From assembly GCA_963809205.1 (NCBI GenBank), contig CAWEIS010000025.1, positions 62,001-126,000 of the forward strand: a stretch of DNA of 64,000 bases. Reading direction: 5' to 3'. The DNA is from DATLLN01 sp963809205. Lineage in GTDB: Bacteria; Actinomycetota; Thermoleophilia; Gaiellales; JAICJC01. The notes beneath the pieces were generated by a model that was not told where the DNA came from, did no database searches, and saw only the letters and a program-made list of their open reading frames with translations. A program made the translations under genes and the position numbers. Below, in pieces: positions 36,434-44,878 of the stretch; the first letter of the stretch is position 1, and every line of letters starts with the position of its first letter.

Positions 36434-37464
36434 TGCGCGCCGCGACCTTCCGGGAGCACGGCGGTTCCGAGGTGATGCTCTGGGAGGAGCTCGACGACCC
36501 GGCGTGCGGCCGCGACGAGGTGGTGATCCGTGTCCAGGCCTGCGGGCTTAACCACAGCGACCTCGACTCGCGGGCCGGCACCTCCCGCTGGCCGTTCTCG
36601 ATGCCCTGGGTGCTGGGCGCCGAGTTCGCCGGCACCGTCGAGGAGGTCGGCGACGAGGTCGAGGGGATCGCACCCGGCGACGCGGTCACCGCCTACCAGC
36701 AGTACGCGTGCGGCCGCTGCGCCGCCTGCGGGCGGTGGCGCTCGGATCTGTGCGAGCGCTTCGTGGTGTTCGGCACCGATCGCTGGGGCGGGTACGCCGA
36801 GCTGGTGTCGGTGCCCGCGCGGGCGGTGCTGCCGCTGCGCTCGGCCGATGACGTGGTGACGGCCGCGGCCGCCCAGTGCGTGGTCTCGACGGCCTGGTCG
36901 ATGGTCGTCTCGGTGGCCGCCCTGCGGGCGGGCGAGACGGTGCTGGTGCCGTCGGCGTCCGGCGGGGTTGCCGGCGCTGCCGTCCAGGCGGCGCGGATCG
37001 CCGGCGCGCGCGTGATCGCGTCCGTTGGCTCGCCGGACAAGGTCGAGGCGGTGCGCAAGCTGGGCGCGGACGTCGTGTTCTGCTACCGCGACGTGCCGGT
37101 GGCCGAGGCCGTAGCCGAGGCGACGGACGGGACCGGCGTCGACGCCGTCGTCGACACCACCGGCGGCCCGCGGTTCGGCGAGCACCTGGCCGCGATGGCC
37201 CCCGACGGCCGGCTGGTCACCTGCGGCGCCCATGCGGGCGAGGTCGTGCCGCTGGACCTCATCGAGCTGTTTCGCCACGGCCACCGGATCCTCGGATTTC
37301 GCGTTGCCACGCCCGACGAGATCCGCGATGCGCTGCTGATGGCGCTTGACGGCAGGATCACCGTCCCCGTCGACCGGACGTTCCCGCTCAGCGAGGCGGC
37401 GGCCGCGCACGCGTACATGGACGAGCGACGCCATGTCGGCAAGATCGTGCTGGTGGCGGCATGA
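36433..37464 (+). CDS. Zinc-binding MDR-family alcohol dehydrogenase
   Basis: 343 residues from GTG 36433, which shares one base with the preceding TAG. The structural zinc Cys cluster CGRCAACGRWRSDLC is present, with QACGLNHSDLDSRAG at the catalytic entrance and the Rossmann motif SGGVAGAAVQAARIAGA. The catalytic Cys-His pair of classic dehydrogenases is replaced by CGLNHSD, as in quinone-reductase relatives with a zinc loop. The stop overlaps the TudS-like start by 4 bases. Confidence 0.85.
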   Translation: MRAATFREHGGSEVMLWEELDDPACGRDEVVIRVQACGLNHSDLDSRAGTSRWPFSMPWVLGAEFAGTVEEVGDEVEGIAPGDAVTAYQQYACGRCAACGRWRSDLCERFVVFGTDRWGGYAELVSVPARAVLPLRSADDVVTAAAAQCVVSTAWSMVVSVAALRAGETVLVPSASGGVAGAAVQAARIAGARVIASVGSPDKVEAVRKLGADVVFCYRDVPVAEAVAEATDGTGVDAVVDTTGGPRFGEHLAAMAPDGRLVTCGAHAGEVVPLDLIELFRHGHRILGFRVATPDEIRDALLMALDGRITVPVDRTFPLSEAAAAHAYMDERRHVGKIVLVAA

Positions 37465-38009
37465 GGACGATCTGCTATCTGGCGCACTGCCTGCTCAACG
37501 CCAACTCGAAGGTCGACGAGGGCGCCCGATGCTCGGGCGTGTGGTCGCCGGTGGTCGGGATGCTCCGCGAGCGCGGCGCCGTGATCCGCCAGATGCCCTG
37601 CCCCGAGCTCGCCTTCGGCGGCACCCGCCGGTTCTGGGCGGTGCGCGAGCAGTACGACACCCGCGCCTTCCGCGCGCACTGCGAGCGCCTGGCGGCGCCG
37701 CTGGCCGCGCAGATCCGGGCCGACCTCGAGCAGGGTGACCGCGTGGTCATCGTCGGCATCGACGGCAGCCCGACGATGGGCGTCGAGCTGACGGCGTCGA
37801 GCGACGACTGGGGCGGCCGGCCGGACAAGCCGCTCGACGAGGACTACCCGGTGCGCCCAGGCGCGGGGCTGTTCACCGAGATTCTGCTGGTCATGCTCGC
37901 CCGCGACGCGACGCGGATCCGCGTCGTCGGCGTCGGCCAGGACCTGCTCGACTACGACGAGGAGCGGGAGATGGCGAAGCTGCGGGAGGTGGTCGCCGAT
38001 GCGCGGTGA
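37461..38009 (+). CDS. TudS-related (DUF523-like) putative desulfidase, copy B
   Basis: 182 residues, paralogous to 25076-25621 over the full length. The four Cys at residues 10, 24, 47 and 74 are kept, as are CLLNANSK, MPCPELAF and VVIVGIDGSPTMGV. Members of the TudS group remove sulfur from thio-nucleobases with an iron-sulfur cluster. It overlaps the MDR gene by 4 bases and the small partner gene by 11. That two copies of the same pair occur 12 kb apart in one catabolic region points to related but different substrates. Confidence 0.6.
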   Translation: MRTICYLAHCLLNANSKVDEGARCSGVWSPVVGMLRERGAVIRQMPCPELAFGGTRRFWAVREQYDTRAFRAHCERLAAPLAAQIRADLEQGDRVVIVGIDGSPTMGVELTASSDDWGGRPDKPLDEDYPVRPGAGLFTEILLVMLARDATRIRVVGVGQDLLDYDEEREMAKLREVVADAR

Positions 38010-38313
38010 CGGCCGCTCGCGGCGGATCCTGGTGGTGCCGGACTCGGTGGTCAACCCCGCGGACGGCAGTACCGATCACCTGAGCGCATTCGCCGACGAG
38101 GGCTGGGGCGTGGTTGCGCTGGGACCGCCGGGGCTCGTCCCGGTCGCCCGCGACGCCTGGATGGAAGCGATCGTCGACCAGGTCGTCACCTTCATCGACG
38201 ACGGATACCTGGTCGTGCTCGCCGAAGGCGACGACCCCGAGTCCGAGAGGTTCAGCCGCGCGCTGCGCGAGGCGGGCCGCGACGTCAGCGGTCACATCGA
38301 CCTTCCCGAATAG
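37999..38313 (+). CDS. Small partner protein of the TudS-like gene, copy B (uncharacterised)
   Basis: 104 residues. The N-terminus ILVVPDSVVNPADGSTDHLS and centre DQVVTFIDDGYLVVLAEGDD parallel the partner at 24740, with the same spacing to a TudS-like gene. The fold looks alpha/beta. No catalytic motif is evident. It is the last gene of the 32.4-38.3 kb operon. Confidence 0.6.
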   Translation: MRGDGRSRRILVVPDSVVNPADGSTDHLSAFADEGWGVVALGPPGLVPVARDAWMEAIVDQVVTFIDDGYLVVLAEGDDPESERFSRALREAGRDVSGHIDLPE

Positions 38314-38354
38314 CCGACTAGGATTCAGTTCCACCGGCCGGCGGAAGGAGGCGA

Positions 38355-39101
38355 GTGCAAGCGCCGGTCTCTCCGGGAGGTTTGCTGCGAGGACGAGCGG
38401 TCGATGCCGACCGCGTCGTGCTGGTGCGCATGGAGATCTGCCCCGCGGGCAGCTGCCTGACCCGCGTGGTCGAGGCCGAGGTCGACCGTCGGGGAGGCTA
38501 CGAGCTGGAGGTTCCGCCGGGCTCTGCCCCCACGGCGCGTGGTGTGGACTGCGCGCTCACCTACGAGCTGCGCCGGCTGGACGCGCGCGGGCGCACCGCG
38601 GACGACCCGGTCGAGGAGGTGCTGGTGACCGCCGAGCTCGAACACGCTCTGGCGGAGGAGCGCGGGCAGTTCGGCGACCGGCTGATCAGCCGCTTCGGCG
38701 CGCGCCGGTTCCACATCGAGCTGGCCGAGGCGGACGTGCAGGGCGGCGGCCACGTCGCGGGCCGGGTGCACGCGAACGGCGACCGGCTGCCCGACGAGCT
38801 GGTCGTCGGCTGCCGGTGCCAGGAGGCGTGGCGGCTGGACGGGCGCGGCCGGTTCCGCAACCTCAACGCCCCGCCGCTGTGGCATCACGTCACGCTGTGG
38901 GAGGAGCGAGCCGACGTCGAGTGGCGCGAGGGCGCGCACTGGGCGGCGTTCGCCTTCGACCTGCCGGCGGGGCTGCCGCCGGCGATCGAGGGCCGCTCGA
39001 TCGCCTTCCGCTACGAGATCGAGGCCAGCACGCGGGGCCGGCTGGGGCTGCGCGAGCGGGCCGCCGAGACGCCGATCGGCTTCGACGTGGTGACGCGTTG
39101 A
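38355..39101 (+). CDS. Hypothetical protein, probable beta-sandwich
   Basis: 248 residues from GTG 38355, preceded by GGAGG. It begins RGRAVDADRVVLVRMEICPAG and has alternating strands with Glu and Arg, which suggests two immunoglobulin-like or arrestin-like beta-sandwich domains (second half FAFDLPAGLPPAIEGRSIAF). No signal peptide or catalytic motif is seen. I do not recognise the family. It lies between the amidohydrolase operon and the CocE-like esterase. Confidence 0.6.
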   Translation: MQAPVSPGGLLRGRAVDADRVVLVRMEICPAGSCLTRVVEAEVDRRGGYELEVPPGSAPTARGVDCALTYELRRLDARGRTADDPVEEVLVTAELEHALAEERGQFGDRLISRFGARRFHIELAEADVQGGGHVAGRVHANGDRLPDELVVGCRCQEAWRLDGRGRFRNLNAPPLWHHVTLWEERADVEWREGAHWAAFAFDLPAGLPPAIEGRSIAFRYEIEASTRGRLGLRERAAETPIGFDVVTR

Positions 39102-39137
39102 CACCGTCCGCCGCGGCGTGAGAGCGTCCCCGGCCAC

Positions 39138-40790
39138 ATGGCGGTGAGTGTTGACATCCTCGGCCCTGCGCCGGTTGATCCGATCGCGACGCAGCACATG
39201 GTGCCGATGCGCGACGCCGTCGAGCTGGCGACCGACGTCTACCTGCCAGAGGGAGCCGGCCCGTTCCCGGCGGTGCTCGTGCGGCTGCCCTATGACAAGA
39301 ACGGCCGCTACTGCTGGATGCCGTTCATCGCCAGGCACTTCATCGCCCGCGGCTTCGCCTTCCTGCCCCAGGACGTGCGCGGCAAGTTCCGCTCCGGCGG
39401 CGACCCGCTGGCCTTCGTCAACGAGGTGCCCGACGGGTACGACACGATCGAGTGGATCACCTCCCAGCCGTGGTGCAACGGCGACGTTGGCATGTGGGGC
39501 GACAGCTACTACGGGTTTACCCAGTGGGCCGCGGTCGCCTCCGGGCACCCGGCCCTGAAGGCGATCGTCCCGCGTGTGACGATCATCGACATCGACTCCT
39601 GGCTGGACGGCGTGACGCCGCTCTACGGCGCCCACTACCTGGCGGAGTACTGGACCGACCACAACACCAACGAGTGGCCGATCGACTGGAGCCGGCGGCC
39701 ACTGGCCTCTGTGTTCGACGAGGGCTTCGAGCGGCTGGGGCGGCGCTGCGCGTCGTTCGACTACGTGCTGGAGCGCTCGCACGGTGCCCCGCGGGCGCCC
39801 ATCTACCCCGGCGACCACCCGCTCGACGTGCTTCGCATCCCGACGCTGCATGGTGTCGGCTGGTTAGACAACATCACGCCGCCGCATATGCTCGACTACG
39901 AGGTGCTGATGGGGAACCCGGAGACGGCGCCGTTCCAGTACCTGCACGCGGGCTCGACCGACCACGAGAACTACCAGATCGAGAAGGCACCGATCCCGGA
40001 GCCCGACGACCACGCGACGCACGACGACGCGCTGGCCGAGATGCTGCCCCGCTACCTGGGCCCGGCGCTCGACTTCTTCGACGCCTTCCTGTCGGGGCGC
40101 ACCGACCCGGCGGCCATGCCGCGCGTGCGCTGGCACCTGCCGCGGGAGGGCTGGCGGGAGTCCGCCAGCTGGCCCCCGCCCGGGGCGCACGAGCTGCGCT
40201 TGTACCTCGACGAGCCGGGGAAGGCGGCCGGTGCGCCGCCCGGCGGCCTGCTTGCGGCGCGACCGGGGGAGGCCGGCGAGGCCGCCTGGACGCACGATCC
40301 GGAGCACCCCGTGCCCTCGACGCTGGTCGATCCGTTCTCCTCGGTGTTCGAGTACCCGGACGAGCGGGATGTGGAGGGCCGGCCGGACGTGATGGTGTTC
40401 ACGACGCCGGCGTGGGACGAGCCGGTGACGCTCGCCGGCCGCGTGGTTGCGCACTTGCGGGTTGCCGGCGACGGGCCGTCGATGTACGTGCACGTCAAGC
40501 TCGTCGACGTCCAGCCGGACGGTCAGGCGCACACGCTGCTCTACGGCCAGCAGGTGGTCGAGCGGCCGGACGGCGGGACAACCGCGGAGGTGTACCTCGG
40601 GCACACCGGCCACCTGGTCGAGCCCGGGCGGCGGCTGCGCCTGCACGTCGCGACCAGCGACTTCCCGGTGTTCCTGCTGCACCCTGGGACGGACGAGAAT
40701 CCGTGGGACGCGACCGAGACACGCACCAACCGCCAGACGCTGGCGACCGGCGGTGACGCTGCGTCGTACGTCAGCCTGACGGTGCTGTGA
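39138..40790 (+). CDS. CocE/NonD-family alpha/beta hydrolase (X-Pro dipeptidyl-peptidase-like)
   Basis: 550 residues, intact. The nucleophile is in GMWGDSYYGFTQWAAVASGH, and the oxyanion region is LPQDVRGKFRSGG. The C-terminal jelly-roll domain with VTLAGRVVAHLRVAGDGPSM and HPGTDENPWD is typical of cocaine esterase relatives. These enzymes hydrolyse esters or amides of bulky substrates. A second member is at 57785. Its 3' end overlaps the convergent HAL-like gene by 20 bases. Confidence 0.85.
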   Translation: MAVSVDILGPAPVDPIATQHMVPMRDAVELATDVYLPEGAGPFPAVLVRLPYDKNGRYCWMPFIARHFIARGFAFLPQDVRGKFRSGGDPLAFVNEVPDGYDTIEWITSQPWCNGDVGMWGDSYYGFTQWAAVASGHPALKAIVPRVTIIDIDSWLDGVTPLYGAHYLAEYWTDHNTNEWPIDWSRRPLASVFDEGFERLGRRCASFDYVLERSHGAPRAPIYPGDHPLDVLRIPTLHGVGWLDNITPPHMLDYEVLMGNPETAPFQYLHAGSTDHENYQIEKAPIPEPDDHATHDDALAEMLPRYLGPALDFFDAFLSGRTDPAAMPRVRWHLPREGWRESASWPPPGAHELRLYLDEPGKAAGAPPGGLLAARPGEAGEAAWTHDPEHPVPSTLVDPFSSVFEYPDERDVEGRPDVMVFTTPAWDEPVTLAGRVVAHLRVAGDGPSMYVHVKLVDVQPDGQAHTLLYGQQVVERPDGGTTAEVYLGHTGHLVEPGRRLRLHVATSDFPVFLLHPGTDENPWDATETRTNRQTLATGGDAASYVSLTVL

Positions 40791-42255
40791 GCGCCCGCTG
40801 AAGCGGCCCGAGGTCGGCGGCGGGCGGCTCGCCGGGCGCCGGGCGCGCGGCATGCGCTCGCACCAGGTCGTACGCGCGGCGCGTGCCGGAGCCGAGCTCC
40901 CCGCTGCGGCCGCGCAGATCGACCGCCTGGGCGGCCAGGTACAGCTCGCCCGCGGCGATGTACGCGGCCAGGTCGTGCATTTCGGCCAGCCGGCGCGCGC
41001 TCAGCGTGGTCGGGATCACCCGGTCTTCGATCCCCTCGGCGGTGCTCGTGGTCGGCACCTCGAGCGTGGTCGGCTGGGCCAGCAGGCGAGCCTCGGCGGC
41101 GGCCGCCGTCAGCCCGTAGACGACGATGCCGTGCCCGTCGTGGCTTGATGCGTCATCCTCCCGCAGGCCGGTGGGCAGGCCGCTGAACGCGGAGTAGACC
41201 AGCTTGTTCGCCCGCTCGCAGGACGCGGTGAGGACGTGCGCCAGCGCCAGCCGCAGGTAGTCGAGCACGACGCCGTAGGGGACGGAGTCGAAGTTGCCGT
41301 TGGAGAGCGCACGGCCGTCCGGGGCGATCGAGGGGTTGTCATGTGAGGCGACGAGCTCGGCTTCGACGATCGCGACCGCGTGGGCGAGGGCGATCCTGGC
41401 GGCGGCGTGGGTCTGCGGGACGACGCGCATCGTCAGCGGATCCTGCAGCTCGCGGTGCAGGCCGCCCGCGATCAGCGTGCCGCCGTCCAGCAGCGCCCGC
41501 AGCCGGTCGATCTGGCCGGCCAGTCCGGGCACCGGCCGGGCATCGGCGATCGCCGGGTCGAGCGCCTCGACATTCCCCACCATGCCCTCGAACGTGAGCA
41601 TCGCCGACAGGTCGAACGCGTCCAGCAGCGCCTCGACGTCCGCCAGCGCGAGCGCCGTCCAGCCCAGCGTGAAGGCGTTCGAGTTGACGAAGGCCAGCGC
41701 CTCCTTGGCGGTGGGCAGCCACGGCTCGAGCCCCAGCCGCTCGAGCTCCGTCGCCCAGTCGCCGTCGCCGGTCAGGGCCTCCGCAAGGTCGGCCAGCGAG
41801 CCCAGATCGGACTGGCCCAGCGAGCCTGTCGTCCGCACGCGTGGCACCAGGCCGGCGTTGAGCGCCGCGACCAGGTGGTCGGCCAGCTCGGGGCGGACTC
41901 CGGCGCGACCCCGGCCGAACCCTGCCAGCTGGGCGAGCATCGCCGCGCGGACGACGTCCTCCGCGACGTCGGGGCCGGTGCCGGTGCGGTGCGAGAGCAG
42001 CAGCAGCCTGTTGAACGCCGCCTGGTCGCGCTCGCCGACGGCCACCCGCTTGAGCGCGCCGACGCCGGTGGTCAGCCCGTACACGCGCTCGCCCCGGGCG
42101 AGCAGCGCGGCGGTCACGTCGCGGCCGGCGGCGATCCGCTCGCGGGCCGCCGGCGCGAGCTCCACCGGGCAGTGGTCGCGGGCGACGGCCACCACGTCGG
42201 CGAGGGCCAGGCGGTCGTCGAGGATCAGGGCGTCGGGCATGGCAGGCGGCATCAT
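40771..42255 (-). CDS. Histidine ammonia-lyase-like protein lacking the MIO Ala-Ser-Gly triad
   Basis: 494 residues from ATG 42255, which overlaps the upstream stop. Overall match to the aromatic amino acid lyase family is strong: RVYGLTTGVGALKRV holds the conserved active-site Tyr59, FVNSNAFTLG, LQDPLTMRVVPQTHAAARIA and SHDNPSIAPDGRALSNGNFD are all in place. The motif that normally reads GSxGASGDL is GSLGQSDLGSLADL here, so Ala-Ser-Gly is replaced by Gln148-Ser149-Asp150 with one residue lost. The codons at 41806-41814 are in frame and not near a shift. The autocatalytic MIO cofactor therefore should not form. MIO-independent relatives such as ergothionase eliminate trimethylamine rather than ammonia; the adjacent MttB homologue makes that an attractive, unproven reading. 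Confidence 0.8.
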   Translation of the reverse strand: MMPPAMPDALILDDRLALADVVAVARDHCPVELAPAARERIAAGRDVTAALLARGERVYGLTTGVGALKRVAVGERDQAAFNRLLLLSHRTGTGPDVAEDVVRAAMLAQLAGFGRGRAGVRPELADHLVAALNAGLVPRVRTTGSLGQSDLGSLADLAEALTGDGDWATELERLGLEPWLPTAKEALAFVNSNAFTLGWTALALADVEALLDAFDLSAMLTFEGMVGNVEALDPAIADARPVPGLAGQIDRLRALLDGGTLIAGGLHRELQDPLTMRVVPQTHAAARIALAHAVAIVEAELVASHDNPSIAPDGRALSNGNFDSVPYGVVLDYLRLALAHVLTASCERANKLVYSAFSGLPTGLREDDASSHDGHGIVVYGLTAAAAEARLLAQPTTLEVPTTSTAEGIEDRVIPTTLSARRLAEMHDLAAYIAAGELYLAAQAVDLRGRSGELGSGTRRAYDLVRAHAARPAPGEPPAADLGPLQRALTAPSG

Positions 42256-43355
42256 GGCACCTGGACGAATGGGTCGCCGAGGGCACCGTCCCGCACGCGC
42301 ACGCCCAGACCCGGGCCGTCCGGCGGCGCGAGCCGTCCGTCCCGCGGCTCGGGCATCCCCTCCGCGTTGTCGACGGTCACCCAGGCGTTGAAGTCGACGG
42401 TGTGCATGCGGTAGGCCTCCGGCGTCGAGACCGAGAGGTGCGCCATGGCAGCCGTGTCGATGCCGGCGCCGCCCGTGTCCTCCACCGTGACCATCATCCC
42501 CAGCTCGACCGCGACGTCCCTGATCTGGGCCGCCCGAGTCACGCCGCCGACCCGGGCGATCTTGATCGTCACCCCGCCGGCGATGCCGTCGCGCCATGCG
42601 GCCAGCAGCGCTGCCATCGAATCGATGTTCTCGTCGAGCACCATCGGCGAGGTGCAGTGCTCGCGAACCAGGCGGCACTCGGCGAGCGTTTCGCAGGGCT
42701 GCTCCAGCACGTGGTCGATGTTCGCCGCGAGCCGGACGAACCGCAGCGCCGAGGAGGTGCTCCACCCGCCGTTGGCGTCGGCGAACAGCACGACGTCCGG
42801 CCCCGCGGCGTCGCGAACGGCGGCCAGCCGCTCGGCGTCGACGGCCGGCTCGCCGCCCACCTTGACCTGCAGCCGCCGGTAGCCCTCGGCGAGGTGCCGG
42901 AGTGCCATGCCGGCGGCCTCGTCCGGCGCGACGGGCGGGATCGAGCGGTACAGCTCGACGGACTCGCCCTGCCCACCGCCCAGCGCCGTGCACAGCGGCA
43001 GTCCGCGGATCCTCGCGGCGGCGTCCCAGCAGGCCATGTCGATCGCCGACTTGACGTACGGATGGCCGCTCAGCGAGGCGTCCATGTGCTCCGCCAAGCG
43101 CAATGGCTGTGCGGCGTCCTGGCCGATCAGGGACGGGGCGAGCTCGGCCAGCCCGACCCGCGCGCCGGCGGCGAACGACGGTGCGTAGAACGATCCCAGC
43201 GGCGCCATCTCGCCCCATCCGGTGATGCCAGCCGCCGTGTCCAGGGCGACGATCGTCGAGTCGAAGCCGGAGGCCGATCCACCCGAGGTGGCGTACTCGC
43301 CGGCGGCGAATGGCTGCTGCTGGCGGTAGCCGCGGACGGCGACGATCTCAGTCAC
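42252..43355 (-). CDS. Enolase-superfamily enzyme, mandelate racemase/muconate lactonizing type
   Basis: 367 residues from GTG 43355. The catalytic Lys is in RLQVKVGGEP, and the three metal ligands are in FADANGGWS (Asp), LEQPCE (Glu) and VLDENIDS (Asp/Glu). The second catalytic Lys is in VTIKIARVGG. This is the layout of MR-type racemases, dipeptide epimerases and cis-3-hydroxyproline dehydratases. It overlaps the MttB gene by 8 bases and the HAL-like gene by 4, so all three form one operon. An epimerisation or dehydration of a betaine or imino acid would fit. Confidence 0.85.
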   Translation of the reverse strand: MTEIVAVRGYRQQQPFAAGEYATSGGSASGFDSTIVALDTAAGITGWGEMAPLGSFYAPSFAAGARVGLAELAPSLIGQDAAQPLRLAEHMDASLSGHPYVKSAIDMACWDAAARIRGLPLCTALGGGQGESVELYRSIPPVAPDEAAGMALRHLAEGYRRLQVKVGGEPAVDAERLAAVRDAAGPDVVLFADANGGWSTSSALRFVRLAANIDHVLEQPCETLAECRLVREHCTSPMVLDENIDSMAALLAAWRDGIAGGVTIKIARVGGVTRAAQIRDVAVELGMMVTVEDTGGAGIDTAAMAHLSVSTPEAYRMHTVDFNAWVTVDNAEGMPEPRDGRLAPPDGPGLGVRVRDGALGDPFVQVP

Positions 43356-44790
43356 CGAGCTCGGTGCGCCGCCGTGTGACGAACTCCTCGAGCGCGGCGC
43401 GGACACCGTCGTCCAGCGGCGGCTGCTCGTAGCGCTCGAGCGTCTCCCGCCAGATTCCGGCGGCGCGGGCGGCAGCGTCCTGTGCACCGTTCCGCTCCCA
43501 GCGCTCGAAGTTCTCGGTGGACGAGAGCAGCGGCCGGTAGAAGCAGTCGCGGAAGCGCTCCAGCGTGTGCACTGCGCCGAGGAAGTGGCCGCCGGGGCCG
43601 ACCTCCTGATGCGCGCCGTACGCCAGGCTCTCCTCGTCGACCTCGAGCGGCTTGAACTCCTCCTGCAGCATCCGCAGCATCTCGATGTCGACGATGAACT
43701 TCTCGTAGCTGGCGACCAGCCCCGACTCCAGCCAGCCGGCGGCGTGCTCGACGTAGTTCGCGCCGGCCAGGAAGGCGGGCAGCATCGTGTTCAGCCCCTC
43801 GTACGCGGCCTGGGCGTCCGGCAGCTGGCTGGACGTCAGGAACCCGCCGCCGGCTCGCCAGGGGATGCCGAAGCGGCGGGCGATCTGCCCCGAGCAGAGC
43901 AGGCCGATCGCCGACTCGGGGCCGCCGAAGCCGGGGGAGCCCGACTGCATGTCGGTGTGCGACAGGAAGGAGCCGAGGATCACCGGCGCCCCCGGGCGGA
44001 TCAGCTGGGTCAACGAGAGCCCGGCCAGCGCCTCGACCGTCTGCTGCACGAGCGCCGCCGGCACGGATGCCGGCGCCATCGCGCCCATCAGCAGGAAGGG
44101 CGTGATCACGTTCACCTGCTCGGCCTCGGCGTAGACGATCATCGCCTCCAGCATCCGCGTGTCGAAGCGCAGCGGCGAGTTGGCGTTGACCACCGCGAAG
44201 ACGCGCGCCTCGGGACGGTCGGCGTCGTCGGGGCCGAACAGGATGTCGGTCATGGCCAGCGTGTCGCGCGCCGCCTCGCCGGTGATCACCGCGCCCATGT
44301 ACGGCTTGTCGGTCAGCGTCTGGACGGCCAGCAGCATGTCGAGGTGGCGCGAGTCGAGCGGCCGGTCGTTCGGCTCGCAGCACAGGCCGCCGGGCGTATC
44401 CAGCTGGTCGAACGTCTGCGACAGCCGGCAGAACCGCTGGAAGTCGGCCAGCGTCGCCTCGCGCCGCTGGTCGCCCTCCCGAACGAACGGCGGCCCCTGC
44501 GTCGGCGCGAAGAACATGTGGCGGCCGCCCACCCGCACGGTGCGGCCGGGGTTGCGGGCGACGAGGTCGTACTCGGACGGGGCCTTGGCGACCTGCTCGA
44601 GCACGAAGTCGGGGTCGAAGTGGACGACCTGGCCCTCGATCCGCTGGCCGGCCTGCCGGAACAGTTCGACTGCGTCGTCGTGCAGGAACTCGACGCCGAT
44701 CTCGGAGATCAGCCGCCGCCACCCGCCCTCGATCGTCGCCATCGCGTCCTCGGACAGCAGCTCGTAGTGGGGGACGCGCTTGTCGAACAC
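43348..44790 (-). CDS. Trimethylamine methyltransferase-family protein without pyrrolysine (MttB homologue)
   Basis: 480 residues from GTG 44790. Signature stretches are FAPTQGPPFVREGDQRREA, FAVVNANSPLRFD, PFLLMGAMAPASVPAALVQQ and GANYVEHAAGWLESGL. There is no in-frame amber codon, so it belongs to the non-pyrrolysine group, which includes glycine-betaine methyltransferase MtgB and other quaternary-amine demethylases that transfer methyl to a corrinoid protein. No corrinoid protein or reactivase is in the window. It heads the operon with the enolase-type enzyme and the MIO-less lyase. Confidence 0.85.
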   Translation of the reverse strand: MFDKRVPHYELLSEDAMATIEGGWRRLISEIGVEFLHDDAVELFRQAGQRIEGQVVHFDPDFVLEQVAKAPSEYDLVARNPGRTVRVGGRHMFFAPTQGPPFVREGDQRREATLADFQRFCRLSQTFDQLDTPGGLCCEPNDRPLDSRHLDMLLAVQTLTDKPYMGAVITGEAARDTLAMTDILFGPDDADRPEARVFAVVNANSPLRFDTRMLEAMIVYAEAEQVNVITPFLLMGAMAPASVPAALVQQTVEALAGLSLTQLIRPGAPVILGSFLSHTDMQSGSPGFGGPESAIGLLCSGQIARRFGIPWRAGGGFLTSSQLPDAQAAYEGLNTMLPAFLAGANYVEHAAGWLESGLVASYEKFIVDIEMLRMLQEEFKPLEVDEESLAYGAHQEVGPGGHFLGAVHTLERFRDCFYRPLLSSTENFERWERNGAQDAAARAAGIWRETLERYEQPPLDDGVRAALEEFVTRRRTELGD

Positions 44791-44878
44791 GCGCGGCAGG
44801 GTATCTCAGCAGTCGCTGTTTGGGCGGGCGCGATCACGGGTATGCGGCGCTGTTCGCACGAACGACAGAGGAGATCGC

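Noticed and set aside
40771..42255. Loss of the MIO motif caused by a frameshift error
   Set aside because: The frame is open and conserved on both sides of codons 41806-41814 and no compensating shift is needed, so the Gln-Ser-Asp reading appears genuine.
41294..42391. Plus-strand frame opposite the HAL-like gene
   Set aside because: Ser/Arg-rich antisense composition and no family features; the minus strand encodes a recognisable lyase.
43348..44790. Pyrrolysine in the MttB homologue
   Set aside because: The frame has no in-frame TAG and no Pyl genes are present, so it is the non-pyrrolysine type.
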